Shown here piece after piece: positions 12,556 through 26,416 of a stretch of DNA of 64,000 nucleotides. This DNA is from Glandiceps talaboti (taxonomy: Eukaryota; Hemichordata; Enteropneusta; Spengelidae): NCBI RefSeq assembly GCF_964340395.1, contig NC_135558.1:20423871-20487870 (forward strand). The letters are read 5' to 3'. Below the pieces are notes generated by a model. The model did not search any database. It was not told the origin of the DNA and saw only the letters and a program-made list of their open reading frames with translations. Every line of letters begins with the position of its first letter. The stretch's first letter is position 1. Position numbers and translations under genes: made by a program.

Positions 12556-13070
12556 GTTTCTATTATATTTTTTTTTTCATTTCTTTTCATTTTACTCGAG
12601 ATATGTTTGTATGATTATTTTTTTTATCGTTACGAGTCTTACGACAATGACGTGAACTGCTCGGGGTTGCGCCTCTTGTGACGAGCGCCATCTACGACAA
12701 AAAGTAACATTAGGTATTTTATTTTTTTTTTCATTTCTTTTCATTTTACTCGAGATATGTTTGTATGATTATTTTTCAACTTGTTCTGAGAGCAACGAAC
12801 ACCCTGAGCAACAACCACCTGTAGCAACAACATACGACATACCGTGAATACAGTATCTATCTGATACGGCGATCTATGTGTTCACTCACATATTACGATT
12901 ACAGTTTTAAGTCAGTACGAATAACTTCTCTCGCCATTTAAAAAAAAAATTACTGCCCCCAAAAATAGGGTTGGTCGGGTTATCGGAAAAAACGCATTGT
13001 TTCTGTTTACTGGTAACTGGTATTAAACGAGTCGTTAGTATATAACCTTATAACTTTGCTGTAAGTACTT

Positions 13071-13188
13071 GCCTACGGCCATACTACGTAGAAAACACCG
13101 GTTCTCGTCCGATCACCGAAGTTAAGCTGCGTCGGGCGTGGTTAGTACTTGGATGGGAGACCGCCTGGGAATACCACGTGCCGTAGGC
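13071..13188 (+). rRNA. 5S rRNA gene, unit 21
   Basis: Intact. Spacer type E, last unit that keeps the 8-unit order. Confidence 0.96.
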
Positions 13189-13704
13189 GTTTCTATTATA
13201 TTTTTTTTTTCATTTCTTTTCATTTTACTCGAGATATGTTTGTATGATTATTTTTTTTATCGTTACGAGTCTTACGACAATGACGTGAACTGCTCGGGGT
13301 TGCGCCTCTTGTGACGAGCGCCATCTACGACAAAAAGTAACATTAGGTATTTTATTTTATTTTTTCATTTCTTTTCATTTTACTCGAGATATGTTTGTAT
13401 GATTATTTTTCAACTTGTTCTGAGAGCAACGAACACCCTGAGCAACAACCACCTGTAGCAACAACATACGACATACCGTGAATACAGTATCTATCTGATA
13501 CGGCGATCTATGTGTTCACTCACATATTACGATTACAGTTTTAAGTCAGTACGAATAACTTCTCTCGCCATTTAAAAAAAAAATTACTGCCCCCAAAAAT
13601 AGGGTTGGTCGGGTTATCGGAAAAAACGCATTGTTTCTGTTTACTGGTAACTGGTATTAATCGAGTCGTTAGTATATAACCTTATAACTTTGCTGTAAGT
13701 ACTT

Positions 13705-13822
13705 GCCTACGGCCATACTACGTAGAAAACACCGGTTCTCGTCCGATCACCGAAGTTAAGCTGCGTCGGGCGTGGTTAGTACTTGGATGGGAGACCGCCT
13801 GGGAATACCACGTGCCGTAGGC
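13705..13822 (+). rRNA. 5S rRNA gene, unit 22
   Basis: Intact. Spacer type B' (AATCGA upstream). Confidence 0.96.
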
Positions 13823-14337
13823 GTTTCTATTATATTTTTTTTTTCATTTCTTTTCATTTTACTCGAGATATGTTTGTATGATCATTTTTTTTATCGTTAC
13901 GAGTCTTACGACAATGACGTGAACTGCTCGGGGTTGCGCCTCTTGTGACGAGCGCCATCTACGACAAAAAGTAACATTAGGTATTTTATATTTTTTTTCA
14001 TTTCTTTTCATTTTACTCGAGATATATTTGTATGATTATTTTTCAACTTGTTCTGAGAGCAACGAACACCCTGAGCAACAACCACCTGTAGCAACAACAT
14101 ACGACATACCATGAAAACAGTATCTATCTGATACGGCGATCTATGTGTTCACTCACATATTACGATTACAGTTTTAAGTCAGTACGAATAACTTCTCTCG
14201 CCATTTAAAAAAAAAATTACTGCCCCCAAAAATAGGGTTGGTCGGGTTATCGGAAAAAACGCATTGTTTCTGTTTACTGGTAACTGGTATTAATCGAGTC
14301 GTTAGTATATAACCTTATAACTTTGCTGTAAGTACTT

Positions 14338-14455
14338 GCCTACGGCCATACTACGTAGAAAACACCGGTTCTCGTCCGATCACCGAAGTTAAGCTGCGTC
14401 GGGCGTGGTTAGTACTTGGATGGGAGACCGCCTGGGAATACCACGTGCCGTAGGC
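14338..14455 (+). rRNA. 5S rRNA gene, unit 23
   Basis: Intact. Spacer type C. Confidence 0.96.
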
Positions 14456-14978
14456 GTTTCTATTATATATTTTTTTTTCATTTCTTTTTTAATTTCATTT
14501 TACTCGAGATATGTTTGTATGATCATTTTTTTTATCGTTACGAGTCTTACGACAATGACGTGAACTGCTCGGGGTTGCGCATCTTGTGACGAGCGCCATC
14601 TACGACAAAAAGTAACATTAGGTATTTTATTTTTTTTTTCATTTCTTTTCATTTTACTCGAGATATATTTGTATGATTATTTTTCAACTTGTTCTGAGAG
14701 CAACGAACACCCTGAGCAACAACCACCTGTAGCAACAACATACGACATACCATGAATACAGTATCTATCTGATACGGCGATCTATGTGTTCACTCACATA
14801 TTACGATTACAGTTTTAAGTCAGTACGAATAACTTCTCTCGCCATTTAAAAAAAAAATTACTGCCCCCAAAAATAGGGTTGGTCGGGTTATCGGAAAAAA
14901 CGCATTGTTTCTGTTTACTGGTAACTGGTATTAAACGAGTCGTTAGTATATAACCTTATAACTTTGCTGTAAGTACTT

Positions 14979-15096
14979 GCCTACGGCCATACTACGTAGA
15001 AAACACCGGTTCTCGTCCGATCACCGAAGTTAAGCTGCGTCGGGCGTGGTTAGTACTTGGATGGGAGACCGCCTGGGAATACCACGTGCCGTAGGC
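14979..15096 (+). rRNA. 5S rRNA gene, unit 24
   Basis: Intact. Spacer type D' (AATAGGG in place of AATAGAG). Confidence 0.96.
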
Positions 15097-15611
15097 GTTT
15101 CTATTATATTTTTTTTTTCATTTCTTTTCATTTTACTCGAGATATGTTTGTATGATTATTTTTTTTATCGTTACGAGTCTTACGACAATGACGTGAACTG
15201 CTCGGGGTTGCGCCTCTTGTGACGAGCGCCATCTACGACAAAAAGTAACATTAGGTATTTTATTTTTTTTTTCATTTCTTTTCATTTTACTCGAGATATG
15301 TTTGTATGATTATTTTTCAACTTGTTCTGAGAGCAACGAACACCCTGAGCAACAACCACCTGTAGCAACAACATACGACATACCGTGAATACAGTATCTA
15401 TCTGATACGGCGATCTATGTGTTCACTCACATATTACGATTACAGTTTTAAGTCAGTACGAATAACTTCTCTCGCCATTTAAAAAAAAAATTACTGCCCC
15501 CAAAAATAGGGTTGGTCGGGTTATCGGAAAAAACGCATTGTTTCTGTTTACTGGTAACTGGTATTAATCGAGTCGTTAGTATATAACCTTATAACTTTGC
15601 TGTAAGTACTT

Positions 15612-15729
15612 GCCTACGGCCATACTACGTAGAAAACACCGGTTCTCGTCCGATCACCGAAGTTAAGCTGCGTCGGGCGTGGTTAGTACTTGGATGGGAG
15701 ACCGCCTGGGAATACCACGTGCCGTAGGC
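15612..15729 (+). rRNA. 5S rRNA gene, unit 25
   Basis: Intact. Spacer close to type G. Confidence 0.96.
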
Positions 15730-16244
15730 GTTTCTATTATATTTTTTTTTTCATTTCTTTTCATTTTACTCGAGATATGTTTGTATGATCATTTTTTTTA
15801 TCGTTACGAGTCTTACGACAATGACGTGAACTGCTCGGGGTTGCGCCTCTTGTGACGAGCGCCATCTACGACAAAAAGTAACATTAGGTATTTTATTTTT
15901 TTTTTCATTTCTTTTCATTTTACTCGAGATATATTTGTATGATTATTTTTCAACTTGTTCTGAGAGCAACGAACACCCTGAGCAACAACCACCTGTAGCA
16001 ACAACATACGACATACCATGAAAACAGTATCTATCTGATACGGCGATCTATGTGTTCACTCACATATTACGATTACAGTTTTAAGTCAGTACGAATAACT
16101 TCTCTCGCCATTTAAAAAAAAAATTACTGCCCCCAAAAATAGGGTTGGTCGGGTTATCGGAAAAAACGCATTGTTTCTGTTTACTGGTAACTGGTATTAA
16201 TCGAGTCGTTAGTATATAACCTTATAACTTTGCTGTAAGTACTT

Positions 16245-16362
16245 GCCTACGGCCATACTACGTAGAAAACACCGGTTCTCGTCCGATCACCGAAGTTAAG
16301 CTGCGTCGGGCGTGGTTAGTACTTGGATGGGAGACCGCCTGGGAATACCACGTGCCGTAGGC
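16245..16362 (+). rRNA. 5S rRNA gene, unit 26
   Basis: Intact. Spacer type C with a longer second T-run (GGTATATTTTT). Confidence 0.96.
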
Positions 16363-16886
16363 GTTTCTATTATATATTTTTTTTTCATTTCTTTTTTAAT
16401 TTCATTTTACTCGAGATATGTTTGTATGATCATTTTTTTTATCGTTACGAGTCTTACGACAATGACGTGAACTGCTCGGGGTTGCGCATCTTGTGACGAG
16501 CGCCATCTACGACAAAAAGTAACATTAGGTATATTTTTTTTTTTTTTCATTTCTTTTCATTTTACTCGAGATATATTTGTATGATTATTTTTCAACTTGT
16601 TCTGAGAGCAACGAACACCCTGAGCAACAACCACCTGTAGCAACAACATACGACATACCATGAATACAGTATCTATCTGATACGGCGATCTATGTGTTCA
16701 CTCACATATTACGATTACAGTTTTAAGTCAGTACGAATAACTTCTCTCGCCATTTAAAAAAAAAATTACTGCCCCCAAAAATAGGGTTGGTCGGGTTATC
16801 GGAAAAAACGCATTGTTTCTGTTTACTGGTAACTGGTATTAAACGAGTCGTTAGTATATAACCTTATAACTTTGCTGTAAGTACTT

Positions 16887-17004
16887 GCCTACGGCCATAC
16901 TACGTAGAAAACACCGGTTCTCGTCCGATCACCGAAGTTAAGCTGCGTCGGGCGTGGTTAGTACTTGGATGGGAGACCGCCTGGGAATACCACGTGCCGT
17001 AGGC
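16887..17004 (+). rRNA. 5S rRNA gene, unit 27
   Basis: Intact. Spacer type D'. Confidence 0.96.
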
Positions 17005-17519
17005 GTTTCTATTATATTTTTTTTTTCATTTCTTTTCATTTTACTCGAGATATGTTTGTATGATTATTTTTTTTATCGTTACGAGTCTTACGACAATGAC
17101 GTGAACTGCTCGGGGTTGCGCCTCTTGTGACGAGCGCCATCTACGACAAAAAGTAACATTAGGTATTTTATTTTTTTTTTCATTTCTTTTCATTTTACTC
17201 GAGATATGTTTGTATGATTATTTTTCAACTTGTTCTGAGAGCAACGAACACCCTGAGCAACAACCACCTGTAGCAACAACATACGACATACCGTGAATAC
17301 AGTATCTATCTGATACGGCGATCTATGTGTTCACTCACATATTACGATTACAGTTTTAAGTCAGTACGAATAACTTCTCTCGCCATTTAAAAAAAAAATT
17401 ACTGCCCCCAAAAATAGGGTTGGTCGGGTTATCGGAAAAAACGCATTGTTTCTGTTTACTGGTAACTGGTATTAAACGAGTCGTTAGTGTATAACCTTAT
17501 AACTTTGCTGTAAGTACTT

Positions 17520-17637
17520 GCCTACGGCCATACTACGTAGAAAACACCGGTTCTCGTCCGATCACCGAAGTTAAGCTGCGTCGGGCGTGGTTAGTACTTG
17601 GATGGGAGACCGCCTGGGAATACCACGTGCCGTAGGC
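17520..17637 (+). rRNA. 5S rRNA gene, unit 28
   Basis: Intact. Spacer type H with GTGTATAACC; private spacer change AACACGCTGAG near 17882. Confidence 0.96.
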
Positions 17638-18155
17638 GTTTCTATTATATTTTTTTTTTCATTTCTTTTCATTTTACTCGAGATATGTTTGTATGATTAT
17701 TTTTTTTATCGTTACGAGTCTTACGACAATGACGTGAACTGCTCGGGGTTGCGCCTCTTGTGACGAGCGCCATCTACGACAAAAAGTAACATTAGTTATT
17801 TTTTTTTTTTTTTTCATTTCTTTTCATTTTACTCGAGATATGTTTGTATGATTATTTTTCAACTTGTTCTGAGAGCAACGAACACGCTGAGCAACAACCA
17901 CCTGTAGCAACAACATACGACATACCGTGAATACAGTATCTATCTGATACGGCGATCTATGTGTTCACTCACATATTACGATTACAGTTTTAAGTCAGTA
18001 CGAATAACTTCTCTCGCCATTTAAAAAAAAAATTACTGCCCCCAAAAATAGGGTTGGTCGGGTTATCGGAAAAAACGCATTGTTTCTGTTTACTGGTAAC
18101 TGGTATTAAACGAGTCGTTAGTGTATATAACCTTATAACTTTGCTGTAAGTACTT

Positions 18156-18273
18156 GCCTACGGCCATACTACGTAGAAAACACCGGTTCTCGTCCGATCA
18201 CCGAAGTTAAGCTGCGTCGGGCGTGGTTAGTACTTGGATGGGAGACCGCCTGGGAATACCACGTGCCGTAGGC
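18156..18273 (+). rRNA. 5S rRNA gene, unit 29
   Basis: Intact. Spacer type A, the last A-type unit of the array. Confidence 0.96.
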
Positions 18274-18789
18274 GTTTCTATTATATTTTTTTTTTCATTT
18301 CTTTTCATTTTACTCGAGATATGTTTGTATGATTATTTTTTTTATCGTTACGAGTCTTACGACAATGACGTGAACTGCTCGGGGTTGCGCCTCTTGTGAC
18401 GAGCGCCATCTACGACAAAAAGTAACATTAGGTATTTTATTTTATTTTTTCATTTCTTTTCATTTTACTCGAGATATGTTTGTATGATTATTTTTCAACT
18501 TGTTCTGAGAGCAACGAACACCCTGAGCAACAACCACCTGTAGCAACAACATACGACATACCGTGAATACAGTATCTATCTGATACGGCGATCTATGTGT
18601 TCACTCACATATTACGATTACAGTTTTAAGTCAGTACGAATAACTTCTCTCGCCATTTAAAAAAAAAATTACTGCCCCCAAAAATAGGGTTGGTCGGGTT
18701 ATCGGAAAAAACGCATTGTTTCTGTTTACTGGTAACTGGTATTAATCGAGTCGTTAGTATATAACCTTATAACTTTGCTGTAAGTACTT

Positions 18790-18907
18790 GCCTACGGCCA
18801 TACTACGTAGAAAACACCGGTTCTCGTCCGATCACCGAAGTTAAGCTGCGTCGGGCGTGGTTAGTACTTGGATGGGAGACCGCCTGGGAATACCACGTGC
18901 CGTAGGC
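18790..18907 (+). rRNA. 5S rRNA gene, unit 30
   Basis: Intact. Spacer type B'. Confidence 0.96.
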
Positions 18908-19422
18908 GTTTCTATTATATTTTTTTTTTCATTTCTTTTCATTTTACTCGAGATATGTTTGTATGATCATTTTTTTTATCGTTACGAGTCTTACGACAAT
19001 GACGTGAACTGCTCGGGGTTGCGCCTCTTGTGACGAGCGCCATCTACGACAAAAAGTAACATTAGGTATTTTATATTTTTTTTCATTTCTTTTCATTTTA
19101 CTCGAGATATATTTGTATGATTATTTTTCAACTTGTTCTGAGAGCAACGAACACCCTGAGCAACAACCACCTGTAGCAACAACATACGACATACCATGAA
19201 AACAGTATCTATCTGATACGGCGATCTATGTGTTCACTCACATATTACGATTACAGTTTTAAGTCAGTACGAATAACTTCTCTCGCCATTTAAAAAAAAA
19301 ATTACTGCCCCCAAAAATAGGGTTGGTCGGGTTATCGGAAAAAACGCATTGTTTCTGTTTACTGGTAACTGGTATTAATCGAGTCGTTAGTATATAACCT
19401 TATAACTTTGCTGTAAGTACTT

Positions 19423-19540
19423 GCCTACGGCCATACTACGTAGAAAACACCGGTTCTCGTCCGATCACCGAAGTTAAGCTGCGTCGGGCGTGGTTAGTAC
19501 TTGGATGGGAGACCGCCTGGGAATACCACGTGCCGTAGGC
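19423..19540 (+). rRNA. 5S rRNA gene, unit 31
   Basis: Intact. Spacer type C. Confidence 0.96.
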
Positions 19541-20063
19541 GTTTCTATTATATATTTTTTTTTCATTTCTTTTTTAATTTCATTTTACTCGAGATATGTT
19601 TGTATGATCATTTTTTTTATCGTTACGAGTCTTACGACAATGACGTGAACTGCTCGGGGTTGCGCATCTTGTGACGAGCGCCATCTACGACAAAAAGTAA
19701 CATTAGGTATTTTATTTTTTTTTTCATTTCTTTTCATTTTACTCGAGATATATTTGTATGATTATTTTTCAACTTGTTCTGAGAGCAACGAACACCCTGA
19801 GCAACAACCACCTGTAGCAACAACATACGACATACCATGAATACAGTATCTATCTGATACGGCGATCTATGTGTTCACTCACATATTACGATTACAGTTT
19901 TAAGTCAGTACGAATAACTTCTCTCGCCATTTAAAAAAAAAATTACTGCCCCCAAAAATAGAGTTGGTCGGGTTATCGGAAAAAACGCATTGTTTCTGTT
20001 TACTGGTAACTGGTATTAAACGAGTCGTTAGTATATAACCTTATAACTTTGCTGTAAGTACTT

Positions 20064-20181
20064 GCCTACGGCCATACTACGTAGAAAACACCGGTTCTCG
20101 TCCGATCACCGAAGTTAAGCTGCGTCGGGCGTGGTTAGTACTTGGATGGGAGACCGCCTGGGAATACCACGTGCCGTAGGC
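20064..20181 (+). rRNA. 5S rRNA gene, unit 32
   Basis: Intact. Spacer type D (AATAGAG). Confidence 0.96.
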
Positions 20182-20696
20182 GTTTCTATTATATTTTTTT
20201 TTTCATTTCTTTTCATTTTACTCGAGATATGTTTGTATGATTATTTTTTTTATCGTTACGAGTCTTACGACAATGACGTGAACTGCTCGGGGTTGCGCCT
20301 CTTGTGACGAGCGCCATCTACGACAAAAAGTAACATTAGGTATTTTATTTTTTTTTTCATTTCTTTTCATTTTACTCGAGATATGTTTGTATGATTATTT
20401 TTCAACTTGTTCTGAGAGCAACGAACACCCTGAGCAACAACCACCTGTAGCAACAACATACGACATACCGTGAATACAGTATCTATCTGATACGGCGATC
20501 TATGTGTTCACTCACATATTACGATTACAGTTTTAAGTCAGTACGAATAACTTCTCTCGCCATTTAAAAAAAAAATTACTGCCCCCAAAAATAGGGTTGG
20601 TCGGGTTATCGGAAAAAACGCATTGTTTCTGTTTACTGGTAACTGGTATTAAACGAGTCGTTAGTATATAACCTTATAACTTTGCTGTAAGTACTT

Positions 20697-20814
20697 GCCT
20701 ACGGCCATACTACGTAGAAAACACCGGTTCTCGTCCGATCACCGAAGTTAAGCTGCGTCGGGCGTGGTTAGTACTTGGATGGGAGACCGCCTGGGAATAC
20801 CACGTGCCGTAGGC
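20697..20814 (+). rRNA. 5S rRNA gene, unit 33
   Basis: Intact. Spacer type E. Confidence 0.96.
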
Positions 20815-21330
20815 GTTTCTATTATATTTTTTTTTTCATTTCTTTTCATTTTACTCGAGATATGTTTGTATGATTATTTTTTTTATCGTTACGAGTCTTA
20901 CGACAATGACGTGAACTGCTCGGGGTTGCGCCTCTTGTGACGAGCGCCATCTACGACAAAAAGTAACATTAGGTATTTTATTTTATTTTTTCATTTCTTT
21001 TCATTTTACTCGAGATATGTTTGTATGATTATTTTTCAACTTGTTCTGAGAGCAACGAACACCCTGAGCAACAACCACCTGTAGCAACAACATACGACAT
21101 ACCGTGAATACAGTATCTATCTGATACGGCGATCTATGTGTTCACTCACATATTACGATTACAGTTTTAAGTCAGTACGAATAACTTCTCTCGCCATTTA
21201 AAAAAAAAATTACTGCCCCCAAAAATAGGGTTGGTCGGGTTATCGGAAAAAACGCATTGTTTCTGTTTACTGGTAACTGGTATTAATCGAGTCGTTAGTA
21301 TATAACCTTATAACTTTGCTGTAAGTACTT

Positions 21331-21448
21331 GCCTACGGCCATACTACGTAGAAAACACCGGTTCTCGTCCGATCACCGAAGTTAAGCTGCGTCGGGCGTG
21401 GTTAGTACTTGGATGGGAGACCGCCTGGGAATACCACGTGCCGTAGGC
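21331..21448 (+). rRNA. 5S rRNA gene, unit 34
   Basis: Intact. Spacer type B' ending CCATGAATAC. Confidence 0.96.
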
Positions 21449-21963
21449 GTTTCTATTATATTTTTTTTTTCATTTCTTTTCATTTTACTCGAGATATGTT
21501 TGTATGATCATTTTTTTTATCGTTACGAGTCTTACGACAATGACGTGAACTGCTCGGGGTTGCGCCTCTTGTGACGAGCGCCATCTACGACAAAAAGTAA
21601 CATTAGGTATTTTATATTTTTTTTCATTTCTTTTCATTTTACTCGAGATATATTTGTATGATTATTTTTCAACTTGTTCTGAGAGCAACGAACACCCTGA
21701 GCAACAACCACCTGTAGCAACAACATACGACATACCATGAATACAGTATCTATCTGATACGGCGATCTATGTGTTCACTCACATATTACGATTACAGTTT
21801 TAAGTCAGTACGAATAACTTCTCTCGCCATTTAAAAAAAAAATTACTGCCCCCAAAAATAGGGTTGGTCGGGTTATCGGAAAAAACGCATTGTTTCTGTT
21901 TACTGGTAACTGGTATTAATCGAGTCGTTAGTATATAACCTTATAACTTTGCTGTAAGTACTT

Positions 21964-22081
21964 GCCTACGGCCATACTACGTAGAAAACACCGGTTCTCG
22001 TCCGATCACCGAAGTTAAGCTGCGTCGGGCGTGGTTAGTACTTGGATGGGAGACCGCCTGGGAATACCACGTGCCGTAGGC
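21964..22081 (+). rRNA. 5S rRNA gene, unit 35
   Basis: Intact. Spacer type C with a long second T-run. Confidence 0.96.
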
Positions 22082-22604
22082 GTTTCTATTATATATTTTT
22101 TTTTCATTTCTTTTTTAATTTCATTTTACTCGAGATATGTTTGTATGATCATTTTTTTTATCGTTACGAGTCTTACGACAATGACGTGAACTGCTCGGGG
22201 TTGCGCATCTTGTGACGAGCGCCATCTACGACAAAAAGTAACATTAGGTATTTTTTTTTTTTTTTCATTTCTTTTCATTTTACTCGAGATATATTTGTAT
22301 GATTATTTTTCAACTTGTTCTGAGAGCAACGAACACCCTGAGCAACAACCACCTGTAGCAACAACATACGACATACCATGAATACAGTATCTATCTGATA
22401 CGGCGATCTATGTGTTCACTCACATATTACGATTACAGTTTTAAGTCAGTACGAATAACTTCTCTCGCCATTTAAAAAAAAAATTACTGCCCCCAAAAAT
22501 AGGGTTGGTCGGGTTATCGGAAAAAACGCATTGTTTCTGTTTACTGGTAACTGGTATTAAACGAGTCGTTAGTATATAACCTTATAACTTTGCTGTAAGT
22601 ACTT

Positions 22605-22722
22605 GCCTACGGCCATACTACGTAGAAAACACCGGTTCTCGTCCGATCACCGAAGTTAAGCTGCGTCGGGCGTGGTTAGTACTTGGATGGGAGACCGCCT
22701 GGGAATACCACGTGCCGTAGGC
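22605..22722 (+). rRNA. 5S rRNA gene, unit 36
   Basis: Intact. Spacer type E. Confidence 0.96.
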
Positions 22723-23238
22723 GTTTCTATTATATTTTTTTTTTCATTTCTTTTCATTTTACTCGAGATATGTTTGTATGATTATTTTTTTTATCGTTAC
22801 GAGTCTTACGACAATGACGTGAACTGCTCGGGGTTGCGCCTCTTGTGACGAGCGCCATCTACGACAAAAAGTAACATTAGGTATTTTATTTTATTTTTTC
22901 ATTTCTTTTCATTTTACTCGAGATATGTTTGTATGATTATTTTTCAACTTGTTCTGAGAGCAACGAACACCCTGAGCAACAACCACCTGTAGCAACAACA
23001 TACGACATACCGTGAATACAGTATCTATCTGATACGGCGATCTATGTGTTCACTCACATATTACGATTACAGTTTTAAGTCAGTACGAATAACTTCTCTC
23101 GCCATTTAAAAAAAAAATTACTGCCCCCAAAAATAGGGTTGGTCGGGTTATCGGAAAAAACGCATTGTTTCTGTTTACTGGTAACTGGTATTAATCGAGT
23201 CGTTAGTATATAACCTTATAACTTTGCTGTAAGTACTT

Positions 23239-23356
23239 GCCTACGGCCATACTACGTAGAAAACACCGGTTCTCGTCCGATCACCGAAGTTAAGCTGCGT
23301 CGGGCGTGGTTAGTACTTGGATGGGAGACCGCCTGGGAATACCACGTGCCGTAGGC
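23239..23356 (+). rRNA. 5S rRNA gene, unit 37
   Basis: Intact. Spacer type B', pairing with unit 38 as in units 34-35. Confidence 0.96.
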
Positions 23357-23871
23357 GTTTCTATTATATTTTTTTTTTCATTTCTTTTCATTTTACTCGA
23401 GATATGTTTGTATGATCATTTTTTTTATCGTTACGAGTCTTACGACAATGACGTGAACTGCTCGGGGTTGCGCCTCTTGTGACGAGCGCCATCTACGACA
23501 AAAAGTAACATTAGGTATTTTATATTTTTTTTCATTTCTTTTCATTTTACTCGAGATATATTTGTATGATTATTTTTCAACTTGTTCTGAGAGCAACGAA
23601 CACCCTGAGCAACAACCACCTGTAGCAACAACATACGACATACCATGAATACAGTATCTATCTGATACGGCGATCTATGTGTTCACTCACATATTACGAT
23701 TACAGTTTTAAGTCAGTACGAATAACTTCTCTCGCCATTTAAAAAAAAAATTACTGCCCCCAAAAATAGGGTTGGTCGGGTTATCGGAAAAAACGCATTG
23801 TTTCTGTTTACTGGTAACTGGTATTAATCGAGTCGTTAGTATATAACCTTATAACTTTGCTGTAAGTACTT

Positions 23872-23989
23872 GCCTACGGCCATACTACGTAGAAAACACC
23901 GGTTCTCGTCCGATCACCGAAGTTAAGCTGCGTCGGGCGTGGTTAGTACTTGGATGGGAGACCGCCTGGGAATACCACGTGCCGTAGGC
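23872..23989 (+). rRNA. 5S rRNA gene, unit 38
   Basis: Intact. Spacer type C. Confidence 0.96.
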
Positions 23990-24512
23990 GTTTCTATTAT
24001 ATATTTTTTTTTCATTTCTTTTTTAATTTCATTTTACTCGAGATATGTTTGTATGATCATTTTTTTTATCGTTACGAGTCTTACGACAATGACGTGAACT
24101 GCTCGGGGTTGCGCATCTTGTGACGAGCGCCATCTACGACAAAAAGTAACATTAGGTATTTTTTTTTTTTTTTCATTTCTTTTCATTTTACTCGAGATAT
24201 ATTTGTATGATTATTTTTCAACTTGTTCTGAGAGCAACGAACACCCTGAGCAACAACCACCTGTAGCAACAACATACGACATACCATGAATACAGTATCT
24301 ATCTGATACGGCGATCTATGTGTTCACTCACATATTACGATTACAGTTTTAAGTCAGTACGAATAACTTCTCTCGCCATTTAAAAAAAAAATTACTGCCC
24401 CCAAAAATAGGGTTGGTCGGGTTATCGGAAAAAACGCATTGTTTCTGTTTACTGGTAACTGGTATTAAACGAGTCGTTAGTATATAACCTTATAACTTTG
24501 CTGTAAGTACTT

Positions 24513-24634
24513 GCCTACGGCCATACTACGTAGAAAACACCGGTTCTCGTCCGATCACCGAAGTTAAGCTGCGTCGGGCGTGGTTAGTACTTGGATGGGA
24601 GACCGCCTGGGAATACCACGTGCGCGCCGTAGGC
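24513..24634 (+). rRNA. 5S rRNA gene variant with 4-nt insertion, unit 39
   Basis: The 3' part reads CACGTGCGCGCCGTAGGC against CACGTGCCGTAGGC in all other copies, a 4-nt GC insertion just before the helix I strand. The pairing end GCCGTAGGC is kept, but the junction next to helix I is enlarged. It may be non-functional. Spacer type D'; the partner unit 60 lacks the insertion. Confidence 0.9.
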
Positions 24635-25150
24635 GTTTCTATTATATTTTTTTTTTCATTTCTTTTCATTTTACTCGAGATATGTTTGTATGATTATTTT
24701 TTTTATCGTTACGAGTCTTACGACAATGACGTGAACTGCTCGGGGTTGCGCCTCTTGTGACGAGCGCCATCTACGACAAAAAGTAACATTAGGTATTTTA
24801 TTTTTTTTTTTCATTTCTTTTCATTTTACTCGAGATATGTTTGTATGATTATTTTTCAACTTGTTCTGAGAGCAACGAACACCCTGAGCAACAACCACCT
24901 GTAGCAACAACATACGACATACCGTGAATACAGTATATATCTGATACGGCGATCTATGTGTTCACTCACATATTACGATTACAGTTTTAAGTCAGTACGA
25001 ATAACTTCTCTCGCCATTTAAAAAAAAAATTACTGCCCCCAAAAATAGGGTTGGTCGGGTTATCGGAAAAAACGCATTGTTTCTGTTTACTGGTAACTGG
25101 TATTAAACGAGTCGTTAGTATATAACCTTATAACTTTGCTGTAAGTACTT

Positions 25151-25268
25151 GCCTACGGCCATACTACGTAGAAAACACCGGTTCTCGTCCGATCACCGAA
25201 GTTAAGCTGCGTCGGGCGTGGTTAGTACTTGGATGGGAGACCGCCTGGGAATACCACGTGCCGTAGGC
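25151..25268 (+). rRNA. 5S rRNA gene, unit 40
   Basis: Intact. Spacer type I (GCGCATC, GACGAGTGCC). Confidence 0.96.
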
Positions 25269-25781
25269 GTTTCTATTATATTTTTTTTTTCATTTCTTTT
25301 CATTTTACTCGAGATATGTTTGTATGATCATTTTTTTTATCGTTACGAGTCTTACGACAATGACGTGAACTGCTCGGGGTTGCGCATCTTGTGACGAGTG
25401 CCATCTACGACAAAAAGTAACATTAGGTATTTTTTTTTTTTTCATTTCTTTTCATTTTACTCGAGATATATTTGTATGATTATTTTTCAACTTGTTCTGA
25501 GAGCAACGAACACCCTGAGCAACAACCACCTGTAGCAACAACATACGACATACCATGAAAACAGTATCTATCTGATACGGCGATCTATGTGTTCACTCAC
25601 ATATTACGATTACAGTTTTAAGTCAGTACGAATAACTTCTCTCGCCATTTAAAAAAAAAATTACTGCCCCCAAAAATAGGGTTGGTCGGGTTATCGGAAA
25701 AAACGCATTGTTTCTGTTTACTGGTAACTGGTATTAAACGAGTCGTTAGTATATAACCTTATAACTTTGCTGTAAGTACTT

Positions 25782-25899
25782 GCCTACGGCCATACTATGT
25801 AGAAAACACCGGTTCTCGTCCGATCACCGAAGTTAAGCTGCGTCGGGCGTGGTTAGTACTTGGATGGGAGACCGCCTGGGAATACCACGTGCCGTAGGC
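25782..25899 (+). rRNA. 5S rRNA gene, unit 41 (C17T)
   Basis: Full length with one change, CATACTATGT for CATACTACGT (5S position 17). C17 pairs with G61 in helix II, so the U would still form a G-U wobble. Spacer type J (ATTTGTTC). Shared with unit 62. Confidence 0.95.
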
Positions 25900-26416
25900 G
25901 TTTCTATTATATATTTTTTTTTCATTTCTTTTCATTTTACTCGAGATATGTTTGTATGATTATTTTTTTTATCGTTACGAGTCTTACGACAATGACGTGA
26001 ACTGCTCGGGGTTGCGCCTCTTGTGACGAGCGCCATCTACGACAAAAAGTAACATTAGATATTTTATTTTATTTGTTCATTTCTTTTCATTTTACTCGAG
26101 ATATGTTTGTATGATTATTTTTCAACTTGTTCTGAGAGCAACGAACACCCTGAGCAACAACCACCTGTAGCAACAACATACGACATACCGTGAATACAGT
26201 ATCTATCTGATACGGCGATCTATGTGTTCACTCACATATTACGATTACAGTTTTAAGTCAGTACGAATAACTTCTCTCGCCATTTAAAAAAAAAATTACT
26301 GCCTCCAAAAATAGGGTTGGTCGGGTTATCGGAAAAAACGCATTGTTTCTGTTTACTGGTAACTGGTATTAAACGAGTCGTTAGTATATAACCTTATAAC
26401 TTTGCTGTAAGTACCT

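Larger units (their letters stand above)
10952..13494 (+). repeat. 8-unit block, partial copy 3 (units 18-21)
   Basis: Types B C D E follow as in copies 1 and 2. The order then switches to B' C at 13495, marking a recombination junction. Confidence 0.85.
9683..14768 (+). repeat. 12-unit-offset block, copy 1 (units 16-23)
   Basis: Units 16-23 (types H A B C D E B' C) match units 28-35 (17310-22394) in nearly the same type order; unit 30 has B' where unit 18 has B. Gene starts are displaced by a steady 7,626-7,628 bp, which implies one large duplication on top of the 8-unit pattern. Confidence 0.8.
17310..22394 (+). repeat. 12-unit-offset block, copy 2 (units 28-35)
   Basis: Partner of 9683-14768. 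It differs in details, for example B' in place of B at unit 30 and AACACGCTGAG in unit 28, so exchange or mutation followed the duplication. Confidence 0.8.
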